From Hymenopellis radicata (Eukaryota > Basidiomycota > Agaricomycetes > Agaricales > Physalacriaceae), in the NCBI GenBank assembly GCA_015501595.1, contig JADNRX010000186.1, forward strand, positions 1 through 64,000: 64,000 bases of DNA, given 5' to 3'. Positions within the stretch are counted from its first letter, which is position 1. Every line of letters begins with the position of its first letter. Position numbers and translations under genes: made by a program. This document shows positions 36,040 through 46,484 of the stretch, piece after piece. The notes under the pieces were generated by a model, which saw only the letters and a program-made list of their open reading frames with translations, searched no databases and had not been told where the DNA came from.

Positions 36040-36775
36040 GTTGAAGGTTGCGGATTGAGCAAGACTCTGAGTTGGGGCTCTCGTTTGCGCACTTCTGCAG
36101 ATTTCATTTGCATCAGAAATGAGAGAATGTACCTACCCGTTAACGTTAACGTCAACAGTACAAGTTGATCCGATCACCCCGCATCGTCCTCTTGCTTTCC
36201 TCCCCTCACCTTCATCGCAGCGACATCTTCCCCTTCCACTCTCTTGTGCTGTTATCGGCTTTAACCGAGCTTTATATAACGGTGGCGCTTGCAGTTCCGC
36301 GTAATCTGCCGCCGCTCCGGATCACAATATCAGTATGACAAATTGACAAGGTGTATGTAGAAAGAGCTCCAGGCTGCCCTTCACAGGCAGAGCGAGAAGA
36401 TCAGCGATGGCTGGAAGAGGCTGGAAGGCGCAGCTGCCGTTAGCGAGCGCCTATGGGGAATGGAAAAGATCCATTTCGAGTCTCGACGATGGGCTTCGGA
36501 AGTAGCCCTGTGATCTACGCCGCGACCCTATCCACTGTTGCTTTTCGTCATCCACGCCTCTTTCTTCCGTCCTGCTACTTTCTGCATACCAGCATCATCC
36601 CTTCCGCTCCTTCTCTCCCTGCGGTACGCATCAGCGCACCCATAACACGCTCCTTACTACCTCGAGTGCAGGACGACTTGCCTTGGCCCCCTTGGCGCTA
36701 GGTCAAACCTCCAACCCCAAAGACACACCACAACTGTTATTCTCGATTTCATTTAGTCATCCCGACGCGTTCTCC
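36040..36775. other. Intergenic, no gene seen
   Basis: Region between the divergent secreted-protein gene and the FHA-RING pseudogene. It includes a gttaacgttaacgt-type short repeat near 36140 but no coding signal I can support. Confidence 0.35.
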
Positions 36776-38565
36776 ATGGCTTCGCGGCCATCCACGGAAC
36801 CGGATAATGCAGTACAACAATCACGCCCTGCTCTCCTTGGTCTTCTACGCACACGCAGTAAAAGCCGTAGCCACAAGCGCGGCATATCCACACCAGAGCC
36901 ACCATCCCCCAGTCCACTCGTACCATCTTTTCCCCGTGGTCGTCGTGGCGGACAAAGTATCGGCGGCGACGCAGGCTGGACCGGTCTAACTAGCCCCCCT
37001 CCTCTGCAAATGGCGAGACGCGTTTCGGCGAATTCGGCGGTCGTCGCCCAACCCAACGCATTCGCCTCGTACCCCACCTCGACACCCGACGCGCCTACAG
37101 CTTTGGCATCGTTGCCCGCAATCTGCGACCAGGCGATCCGCCTGTTGTCATGGGTCGCTTTGAGGGCAGGCCGTGGGTACTGCGTCTGCAGCGGACAACG
37201 CGAACAGCACGACAACTACGGGAAAGATTGCCTTCAAGTCGAAAATAGTCTCGCGCACGCACGCAGAGCTGTGGATGGATAACGGCGGTTCGATCATGGT
37301 GCGGGATACAAAGTCGGCCAGCGGACTTTTTTGAATCGGTCGAGGCTCAGCCAGGTGGATACGGAGAGCAAGTGGTTTCCGTTGGCTGATGGGGACATAC
37401 TCCAGCTTGGAGTCGATTATCAAGGAGGGCTGGAGGATGCCTACAAGGCTGTAAAGATACGCGTCGAGATTGGACGAGAGCCCGAGACAGCGTTTGAGTG
37501 AGTCGACATTCAACTCTGTCTCTTTCTTATCTGAGTTATGTTCAGTACGAGCGCGTTACGTGCGCTGAATGCCTTGGCAAAATCAGAATCTCAACCCTCC
37601 ACTGAAAGCAAGAAACAAATCATACCCGACTGCTGTATATGTGCGTGTGCCACTTTCCTTCAAATCATTATCTGACCGTAGCCGTTCAGGTCTTTGCGGC
37701 ATCTCCGTTCGTCAAGCACTCTTCACGACGCCATGCTGCCATACATTCCACTTCAAATGCATCCGTCCCCTCATCGACGCCGTGCCCAAGACACCCATGC
37801 TCACGCACTGAGTCCAATCTCGACGAAGAGATCGAAGACCACGAGCCAAGACGAATGCAGGACATTGAGGATCGACTTCCCCGACACCCAATGAAGAGGA
37901 ACGGGGTCGTCCTATCTCGCGGGTGCTCCCTTCACCAGGCTCAGAAGCTGGGGCCGTGAAATGGACTCGATGGCGCGTGACTCGCATTTCATCGTCGCGC
38001 GCAATAATCCTGTTCATCCGCCGGAGGCGAGCCCGTCTATACCCATTGCTCATGCACGTGCGCCGTCTATCCCAGTGGCTCCATTGCGACCTGTTGCGAG
38101 AGCGCCGTCGGCTGGACGAGCACGAACCCCAGCTGAAGGGGGTCTGCTCTCGCGCGCTCGATCTATGGGCAGCCGCCCATCGCACGGTCTCCCTTCCAAC
38201 CCAGCAAGCAGCCGACCTGATCGCGCTCGTCCCCCGCGCGCTGACGCACTCCCCGTCGGCGCCGCAGTGCCCCTCATTCCAACCATCCATGCCCCACCTC
38301 CACTCGCATCGCCCCACCCAGAGAACCGTCGCCGCTCCCTCCATCACCGCCCACGGCGGGCGGGAATTGGCTGAGAGAGATGGAGCTGATGCAAAGGCAT
38401 TCGCAGTATATTGTGACCAAGCCGGAGACCAAGTCTAGCAAGGACAAGGAGAAGGAGAAGGAGAAGAGCGACGAGTTGAACAGGAGCACGAGTTTGAGGC
38501 GGAAGGGGACGTGGACGCGGTTGTTGAGGGCGCAGAATGCGAATCCGCCTGAGGGGAGTTTTTAG
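36776..38565 (+). pseudogene. FHA-RING ubiquitin ligase-like gene (Dma1 type), frame-broken
   Basis: Starting at MASRPSTEPDNAVQQ, an FHA domain is readable in successive frames: QRIRLVPHLDTRRAYSFGIV with GDPPVVMGRF, then KIAFKSKIVSRTHAELWMDN, then TFLNRSRLSQVDTES with DGDILQLGVDYQGG. A RING start follows a possible 46-nt intron (CCICLCGISVRQAL, CCHTFHFKCIRPLI), but the last zinc-ligand pair expected downstream is not clear. Later there is a Pro/Ser/Arg-rich part and a basic end (DKEKEKEKSDELNRS) to 38565. At least three single-base shifts (near 37045, 37160 and 37327) break the FHA region; at the last, one extra G would restore S-G-T-F-L-N. Fungal Dma1/Chf-type ligases act in septation and mitotic checkpoint control. 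This copy is either a pseudogene or badly sequenced. Confidence 0.65.
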
Positions 38566-38859
38566 TCGTGGGTGTTGTAGATTGCCGTTTTCGTGCGTCT
38601 TCGTATTATACTCACAGTATATTTCAGTGCCCTGTTTGATTTTTTTTCATTCTTCTGATACCCTAATGTTACATGTACGAGTTGAACCACGACGCGTAAC
38701 ATCCACGTACTGTGCTAGCATCTATTTTTTACCTAGTCGCTTCGAACTTGAGCATGCTCATTAGACGGAGCGCGCGTTCTTGGTTTATGCAGTGCGGGCG
38801 GGAAAGTATGTATGATTTCGGTACATATTGCAGCGGAACCAAAGCCACCGTTCGTGCTT

Positions 38860-39135
38860 TTAGTTCTCAAGCCAGGGGAGCACGCATACACCCCCACGGG
38901 AACTACATACAATATGCCTTTCCCTCCCTCACATCACATTGGGCAAAATTCTAGGGTGGGGGCGGTTACGGAGAAGATAAATTTGAGGGCGAGGAATGTT
39001 ACTAAAACGCGTTGACGCTTGTCGTGTTCACCGATTGCATTGAATCGGGGGTGTCTAGAGGACTCGCCATGGGGGATATGGAGACGGGGTGAAGGGAAGC
39101 GTTGACGACGACAAAAAGTCGCGTTCACTGGCACT
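38860..39135. repeat. Partial extra copy of the 40310-40690 repeat segment
   Basis: In the same orientation as 40310-40690, it shares blocks such as gggaactacatacaat, attgaatcgggggtgtc and gggaagcgttgacgacgac, with a shorter middle. It lies between the arms of the second inverted repeat. Flanks 38566-38860 and 39136-39478 show no gene. Confidence 0.65.
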
Positions 39136-39478
39136 CTCTTAATTACAAGTAAATATTATTGAGAGTCATAGCGGCGCGCGCCCTCCAGATTGACTATCTT
39201 GCCGGGCACATACAGTAGATTGATGTTCCCATGTAGGAGGCCTAAAGATGTCTACTTAATCACCACAATCCTCGTACCTCACAAGTACTATACGCGGAGG
39301 GAGGAAAGAACTTACGACTCTTCGTGGGGGAAAATGTACCAAAGCATTCATAAAAGCCTGCTAAGCAACTTCAACCGTTATTAGCTGATTTTGAGATGGA
39401 AACAGGCGGAGTTGTCTCCATCTTGCATGAACGGATACTCCAAAGCCTGAACATATTATGGATCGGTACACGTGCAAC

Positions 39479-39552
39479 GGCCGACTAGCTCAGCTGGTTA
39501 GAGCGCCGTGCTAATAACGCGGAGGTCTTGGGTTCGATCCCCACGTTGGCCA
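39479..39552 (+). tRNA. tRNA-Ile (anticodon AAT)
   Basis: A 74-nt cloverleaf: acceptor ggccgac pairs with gttggcc (one G-U), followed by discriminator A. The D arm is gctcagctggttagagc. The anticodon stem ccgtg/cgcgg encloses loop ctaataa with anticodon AAT. The T arm is cttgggttcgatccccacg-like with the invariant ttcga. No intron. Read as inosine-AU, it decodes AUU/AUC isoleucine codons. Confidence 0.92.
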
Positions 39553-39634
39553 ATAGGCAGGACGGATACAGTAATCGCTTGTTTTTTGAATTTTGCGGCA
39601 CGTACGTCGTAGCCAACTTGTGACTTTTCCGTTA

Positions 39635-40089
39635 GGGTTGCGCAGTATATTGCCAGAGGCGGTTACTAACCACGGCGGAATATACCCTCATTTTGGGGTA
39701 TGTTATTAACGGTTAGTAACCGTTATTAACCGCGCACGTGATACAATGTGGCGTATTTTCCCGGTCTGAGGCAAAAATTTCTTCTCGGGCCCTCAGAAAC
39801 CTATCCAGTGGCTTCAAAGTCATCTAATTCGAGTTCTACCAATCCTCTAATGAATCTATGTGGTTTAGTGGCCCATTACCTGCCCTCTTGCCCGCAATCA
39901 CCCTCCTCCCCGCCGGTCCCGCCCCAATGCGCCCACCCCGCCCCACCTGTTCACATGACTGCATCATGTGATGGGTTAATAACTGCACAAAAACTTACCT
40001 CTTGAAGGGGTGTTATTAACCCGGTTAATAACCGTTAATAACCGGTTAAATATCGAACGGCGCGATATTATAGGTATCCTGCGCAACCC
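39635..40089. mobile_element. 455-bp MITE with TA flanks and GGTTA/TAACC repeats
   Basis: Terminal inverted repeats gggttgcgcag at both ends are flanked by TA (39633-39634 and 40090-40091). Just inside each end are clusters of ttattaacggttagtaacc and ggttaataaccgttaataac motifs that pair within and between ends. The centre is C-rich and non-coding. It lies 82 bp downstream of the tRNA-Ile gene. Confidence 0.75.
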
Positions 40090-42752
40090 TATTTTCCGTA
40101 CCATACTACCAATCACTTCTCATTCACTATCCCGACAAGAGGACTTGATTTCGGTCAAAGGTAGTTTGGAAACAGCAAACAAGCCCTACCTGTACTAATC
40201 ATTATATACAATATAAAATGCAGCTTGGATGGATCAGATTACATGCTTCGACATCTATTTTACAACTACATCTTTCAGCCTATTACCATTCGTGCTTTTA
40301 GTCGGCCTACAGCCTCAAGCCCGGGGCCCACGACAAGGGAGCACGAAATCCCCCGGGAACTACATACAATACAGGATAACACTTTTTCCCTCTCACAGCC
40401 GTACATCACATTGGGCGAAAATCTAGGGCGGGCGGTTAGCTACAAGGTAAACGACATATAGACATAAGACGCACTGAGAGTGAGGAATATGTAGGACCGT
40501 TGGTGTTACGACACTTTTTGGTCGTGTTCACTCTCTTGGACCGATTTGATTGAATCGGGGGTGTCCTGTGAAGACGCTAGTCAGTCAAAGGACTCGACAT
40601 GGGGAATATGGAGACGTACGAAGGGGTGAAGCGCATGGAGTGACGGGAAGCGTTGACGACGACAAAAGTTGCGTTCACTCTCTTACAAGATGAGGAAAAG
40701 AGGAAGGAAAGTCTGTTGATCACCTGCGCACCGACAATCAGACACGACTTCCGATGACAAGGAAAGATCAAGCACACCTTTCAATGGGCCGTGGCCTTGG
40801 AACCGTCCTGCGTCTCCTCTATGTTAGTTACAGGATAATAAGCGTGATGTTCAGCATAAAATTATTGTGTCCGAGTGACGAGGACGGTTTGGGTGGGAGA
40901 CGAGGACGGTCGTGGCTGTCGTTGTGAGGCGAAGCGCGGGTTGTTTCGGTGAGTTTAGAGCGCTCGACCAAAGGTTAGCATACGGCATAAGGAGTTGAGA
41001 CTTAAAAAGAGTGTTTTATTGGTCTGTGGTATCCACAATCAGCATGAATCTAAAAAGGATGAGAGCGACCTACAGTGCATATTTCCACTCTCGCTTGCCG
41101 CCACACATGTCATCCCGAAGTCATATATGCATTTTCATATGATGGGTTGTTGCGTGCACTCATTGACGGGGTAGAGCCGAGAAGGACAGCCAGAGGCCCG
41201 GCGGATAAATGTCGTCGCATGCTGCACGGAGCAAGTTGGACGGTCGTGTTGGGTGGAACCTCTTTCGTCGATCTACAGCTGGGGGTTGGTGTCGGAGTGC
41301 ACGTGGCAGTCTGCATACACATCAGAAGAGATCAGCGCCAAGGCGGGACGACGTACGGGCAGCAGCGTTTATTGAGCTCTGAGTCTGGGTTGAGGTCAGC
41401 AGGTGAACGAATGGAGGCAGAGAGGAATATGACGGACCGATGATGAGCACTGTGTGTGATGGGTAGTTAACGCGTTCTTAGTGGGTTTAAGCCCAGAGGC
41501 CCACGACAAGGGGACGCGCGGACGATAATCGCCCTCCTCCGGGGATGGGTGGTGGCGCCGCTGCATTGCGACGCCGACCATAAGGACTCGCAAGATGTAG
41601 AAGACAGTACCTCGAAGTTGAGCGCCTGCTTAGCGGATAAAGAAGTAGATGAGATGAGGGAACTGAAGAAAGGAAGACGCTAGCACCCACCCTTATATAC
41701 CTCAAAGCTCTTTTGTTCCCTCTGGGGATAAGCTGAGAATGGACAAAAGGCAGGAAGCGCCGTTGTCTTCGAGAGGAATGCATAGATGATGGTGGAGATA
41801 AGAACGGGCGGAGTTCGTTTTTCTGGGTCAGCAGGAATGGCTGTTCCTGTGCGTTTTGTGGCGGCCGCGAAAGTCGTCGGGGCGAGCGGCAGAGGATAAC
41901 CAGCTGGTAAGCGTATCGGGTAGCCTGAAGACGACATCCTAGGTTTCCGTTCGAATTCATAAGAGATATTTCGGTCAAGACGTTTACATACCATTCAGCA
42001 TACAGTGCAGAACTCGGCGATTGCCCAACAATCGCTGGGATGTCATTCTTCTTCTTCCGGCCCTCCATCGCACATTTACGGTTCCATATCTTCTGGTGTG
42101 ACATTGAACTCACACAAAAATGGACATTCAGCTCCGATGTCGGTCGATAACCCCAGCCAACTGTCACGGAGATGGATCTGTGCACCAGAGAAAAAGGATC
42201 CATTTCTGATATTGATGGCACCGCTGGACCCACAACCGTACCGCATTCATCTGTTATTGTATTCACAGGTGAGATAGCAGTGATTCAGGTGGTGCAGAAA
42301 ACCCACAGTACAACATTCCAGAACTTGGAACAGAAAGCTAAGCGCGCGGTTTTCTGATCTCTCATGGAGCATTTTATTGTCTATCCAAAAAGGGCAAAGT
42401 TGGGAATGATGAGGGCTCACCTTCGTGCCAGAATAGGTGTAGGAATGGGCCGCTGGCGTGGTCAGCGCCGCATTTCCCATCGACTCCTGGTGGCGGCACT
42501 GTTGGCAATCGGATTGTGGCGGGTACATCTTGCATTGCCATTTGTCTGCAAATGTGGGCGACAAAAGCGCGCCTACTCAGACTCCTGTTGAGTATCTCTG
42601 GATTAAAATCGTCACGGAAGAGAATACAAGCATGAGTGGATTGAATGAAGCCGCCTATGGTTAAGGTTTGGATGAGCACGCGCAATCGGGCCGCTTCCAA
42701 CCGGCACAGCCACCGCTCATCAATCCTCTTCCGTTTACTGCCATAATCGACT
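40090..42752. other. No recognised gene; repeat-arm sequence
   Basis: Mostly the right arm of the second inverted repeat. The longest frame (41487-42266 minus, 259 codons) is closed or shifted in the other two copies. It lacks any family motif, so I treat it as non-coding. Confidence 0.45.
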
Positions 42753-43100
42753 ATGCACCCGTCTGCGCGTCTAGGGTATACCCCCCTCATTAGATTCATT
42801 GGAAAGCGAACATGGCCCTCCGGTCCATCCACACCACACGCCCATCCTGCAGGCGTTCCTCTATCCGCTGGCTTCTCCAAATCCACGCCAGCACCCGGGC
42901 CTTCGGGACCCGCGATATTTAGCGAATTCTGGGAGGCACCAAAGCGGTTCTGGATGCGGGAGTTGAGCGCGGACGAGATGACTGCAATAGAGGTATATAC
43001 ATTCCCGACTTTTTAACCCTAGTCAATCACTGACTTCTTTCAAGACTGGAGGCGCATCCAAATGGTAGTGCATTTAGAGAAATAAGAATGATTATACAAC
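40297..43100. repeat. Right arm of second inverted repeat (KGD4 copy C)
   Basis: Inverted to 32226-35405, and parallel to part of the left arm at 148-1960. The three copies therefore form a family in which A and C are direct and B is inverted. A 30-bp insertion with ttattgagctctgagtctgg near 41368-41398 is unique to this copy. Confidence 0.75.
42753..43068 (+). CDS. KGD4: KGD4/YMR31-like 2-oxoglutarate dehydrogenase subunit, copy C (intron 1 lost)
   Basis: Two exons (42753-42992, 43045-43068) encode 87 residues. Family blocks PLIRFIGKRTWPSG, PHAHPAG, SEFWEAPKRFWMREL and terminal ETGGASKW are intact. The 48-nt first intron of copies A and B is absent with base precision at the exon junction tccg/gtcc, while the second intron remains. 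Four codons (SKSS region) are also missing without a frame change. An in-frame TAA nine bases upstream of the ATG fixes the start. It is probably functional as far as the sequence shows. Confidence 0.8.
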
Positions 43101-43139
43101 ATCGTGTCCTTCATGGAATGGGATTTGCCCCGATCTGAC

Positions 43140-43720
43140 TACGCGCCAGAAATACAGAGCGACCTTTGTCGGGACTTCCACACCGACCTTTCCACCCCCT
43201 CTGAAAGAATTTGTACTTTTGCGACAACCTCTTTGCGGTATAATACGGGTCCTTTGGTACCTAACGATCAACATTGACTTTGCCCTGCCTTGCTTCGTGA
43301 TGGGGATGCACGACGTGAGCTGTGCTGGATTTTCGCCTCTACTCCTCTGTCGAGTAGTGGAAATTCGGCCTGGGCGCGTAGGGAATGACCACCCACGTGG
43401 CCCGAAAACCTGTCGTCTTATCCAGTTATCCACCACCATCACCACCTCGGACTTTTCGGGACATTGGGAGCATCGACCTTGGAAGTGCCTGTTCATTCAA
43501 CTGTGGTAGGACGACTTGTTATATCATCGGCTCTGCTTTGCTCCTGGCTCTTATATTCTCCTTCCACCGTCGAGCCGTCACATTTTCACGCTCGCGACGG
43601 TCTGGTACTGCTATACGGCCGCAGTGATCGGTACCATACTTGTTGGCTGTCGTGAACTGGGCGTGGCAGCTTTCGACGGTTGTTTGTTTGACGTAGATTT
43701 TCCTCGACACTTCATGCCGC
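43140..43720. repeat. Inverted partner of 26930-27620
   Basis: Directly follows the KGD4 copy C segment. Small plus-strand frames here (43219-43509, 43516-43764) have shifted counterparts in the partner and are not supported as genes. The interval 43721-44187 likewise shows no gene. Confidence 0.65.
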
Positions 43721-44187
43721 AGCGGCGTTGTCTTTCGATGTATCTCTCCCCACGGCTTCGTTGACTCTGAAGAGTGGTAATGCTACTACGGTTGAAGCTT
43801 CCTTCTCAGCGGCCAGAGTTGGCAACGTCTGATGGTGTTGTTATCAGCGCTGGGGTTCTGACATATGCTCCCATGTGATGGGAGTGGTTGTGGGGGTGTA
43901 CTGTTTATTTATGTGAGTCGCTTACTCGTTCCTGTCGTGGAAGAAGACGCTGATGCACGGTTACAGTTAATATTAGGTACACTTGGAGTGGAATACATCT
44001 TAATATCTTGTTTGCGCGAGTCGGCTCTCTATATTGCGTTATCTGAATCAGATCCCGGGGTTTCTATGTTCCACCTTCGAATGCTATGCTACGGGGAATG
44101 GAACGTCTTTGGAAGAATCGAGGTTCGCGACGCCTATATAGTATGCGGTGACGTGTGGATGCGGGGCATTGTTTCCCTCTTGTCGCC

Positions 44188-44731
44188 ATGACCAAGCACC
44201 TATCTTGGCTTGTTGCTTTATGGTTTGCGATTATCATTGATGCTACTTGTGCGCAACCAGTAGTGGCTATCGAACTGGAGGCAGACGTTTCTTGGGAATG
44301 GCGGTGTCAAGACTTTGAGCGCGCCACCGAGGTACCCGAGTTTTTTTCGTGTGGTTGGGGTCTGATCTTCTCGGTTAGAACTGCTCGGATTCGACTTTGA
44401 ACTGTTGCACGGAGGAATATATCAGCAGCTTCACCAAGTGTATGGGAGGGCATTTAGATGGTGCTGATTATCTCAATGTGCCACCACTTGAAAGCCATGT
44501 CCGTGGTATGTTATCTGTCTAGCATGCATGACGAAGCTGACGTCTACAGACTTGCAACAATATTGTCATCGCTACGGGCAACCTATTTCACTTCCTGCAA
44601 CGGCAGTGACAGCGAGCGAGACAGAGTCGTCAGCAGGTCAAATGCCACCTCTGAGTTGTGAACGGTTTCTTTGCTGTTACGGCTTGGATGAGTATCAGAG
44701 ATTTCTTTGGAAGTTTTGCTTCGGAGTGTAG
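44188..44731 (+). CDS. Cysteine-rich small secreted protein, copy 1
   Basis: Exons 44188-44331, 44379-44505 and 44550-44731 encode 150 residues, with 47- and 44-nt introns. The first 22 residues form a signal peptide (MTKHLSWLVALWFAIIIDAT) with a cut near CAQ. The mature part has a Cys ladder: RCQDFERATE, NCSDSTLNCCTEEY, FTKCMGGHLDG and LQQYCHRYGQP. A single CC pair between spaced cysteines resembles CFEM-like and effector-type proteins, but I do not claim the CFEM domain. The C-terminal end (LSCERFLCCYGLDEYQR) may be altered, because the paralogue at 51736-52234 differs there. Likely extracellular. Function unknown. Confidence 0.65.
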
Positions 44732-45059
44732 ATTCTGTAGTTATATTGACTTGATGCTATCCTGACCAAATAACGACATAGGCATAGAACCTCAGAGTAA
44801 TGACGAAACGATAAGAGCCCAATGTCTGTCGTACATCGTTCAAAACCTTCATTGATAGACTATGACACTGACGTACCAATATACAGTTGCGTTGAGACTT
44901 GCGGCAATGAGGAACACGTCGCCCGCTGCCTTCAAAGTAGCTGGGTCCGAGCTCGGGGAGGCAACGATGGTGGAGAAGATGACAAAGTCTTGACTCGGAG
45001 AGAGCCTCCCGAACAGTAGCGTCATCAAAGGCTACGCTGAGCTGGCCGCATAATCCCAA

Positions 45060-46310
45060 TTCCATTCAGTATTAACTCAGTCCGCATAGTAGGTAGGTAG
45101 GTAGGTAGAATCGGCACAAGGTCCCCATGAGGAACGGCCGTTTGTGGAAATGTTATGGCGGGCGAGACCCGATTTCCACCCAGTGACTGAGCAACCGCGG
45201 GGATATCTCCGCATTTAAGAAGGTCCCAACGGACCTCTGGCCACCAGTTCAGAGAACATACTTCTCGAATACCGACCTATAGTCGGTCGCCCTCGCTACG
45301 AGAGGAGAGAGAGAACAAGAAAAAAAGGGGGTGGTCCAAAAGCAAATTAATTTCAGTCCATAGTCAACAGAGGTAACACTAGGGGATGTAGTCTGAATCG
45401 CTGTCGGAGTCGGCGTCCACTAACGGGGCACGAGCTGGTTGCTTTTCTAGTCCAGGTATCCTTCGGTGCCATGTGCGCACGGCAGGTAGCGGCGTCGAAC
45501 GCGTTGGTCGTTGAAGCTCGAACGTCTTGAAGAGTTCCATGCAATCATAGACGAGCTTCGCGACCAACGGCAGGCATACGTCCTGGAAAATCAGCGCACG
45601 GAGAAGCACCAAGGCACCGGCGTTGTCCGCCGGCAGCCTGGTCAGGTTGAGGTGAGGGAGTTCCGGGTCGAGGAGAGAGATGGCGGCGACACGAATGTCC
45701 ACAAGATCAGAATCACCGGTACAGATGAGGATCGCGTGTTCTGGCGACTCGACAGCCAGACCACAGAGCCGGCAGAGTCGTTCGTCGCGAGGAACAAGTG
45801 GATGTGCACGATCGGCGCGTCGAAGCTGCTCCAGTGCCAATGGGTGGTCGGAAAACAGGAGCCGGATCAATGCCTTTCTGTGTTTGGTAACTCGGAGGTG
45901 GAGATAGTGTCGCACGTAGATTGCTCGGTAAGCTGGTTTATCGGGAGGAGAGAATGGTTCCAGTCGGTTCCATAGCAGGTAGGTCTTGTAAGATGTGTCG
46001 ATCTTTTCCTGTAGACCAGTCTTTGCGATATGACTAACCATTTTCATCATAGACTCCACATCAGCGGCGGTACAAGAACGAAGGTCCGCAGGTAGCACCA
46101 GAACAGGAGGCAGGTCGTCCATACCCAGGGGACGAGGTAGGGTATTCAGTACCCACTTCAAGTCACCCAGCCACGAAGGATGTTTGGCTTCTTCGAGGCG
46201 GATACAGACGTCGAGTGTCAGGCTGGCGAATACAGACGTAGTAAAGCTACAGGAAGAGGTCATACTGGAATAAGTGGAAGAATGGAACGGATGGCGGCGC
46301 GTCAGACTTT
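45060..46310 (-). mobile_element. 5'-truncated LINE (non-LTR retrotransposon), 3' end
   Basis: The minus-strand frame 46362-45379 encodes the C-terminal part of a LINE reverse-transcriptase polyprotein, beyond the catalytic motifs. It has the zinc-knuckle-like LCRLCGLAVESPEHAILIC (C-x2-C-x8-H-x4-C), typical of the end of Tad/I-like fungal LINEs. The 3' end runs to about 45089-45110, a (CTAC)n tail on the element strand. The upstream frame start borrows host sequence. No reverse-transcriptase catalytic core is present, so this is a dead 5' truncation. It sits in only one arm of the fourth inverted repeat. Confidence 0.75.
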
Positions 46311-46484
46311 TTTTCTCGCCGACATCTCCAGGGCTCTTCGTCTTCCTGCTAAGTACGTCCATGGAGAAGGCGTACGCGTTCTTACGCGTTCAGTTGAAAC
46401 AAAGCGAGTCAGGAACGTGACAGTGACGGCACGTGTCTGTTATTTCACGCGTCATTGCAACGACGATCTCAGTCAGCGACCACG

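Noticed and set aside
39632..39645. Telomere-like ttaggg
   Set aside because: A single occurrence that belongs to the terminal repeat of a MITE; no tandem telomeric array.
41487..42266. 259-codon minus-strand frame upstream of KGD4 copy C
   Set aside because: The matching segments of copies A and B are interrupted by shifts, and composition and motifs give no support for coding.
45089..45110. Tetranucleotide (taggtagg) repeat as an independent microsatellite
   Set aside because: Better explained as the 3' tail of the minus-strand LINE fragment.
45511..45975. 154-codon plus-strand frame
   Set aside because: Antisense to the LINE frame, which contains the zinc-knuckle signature.
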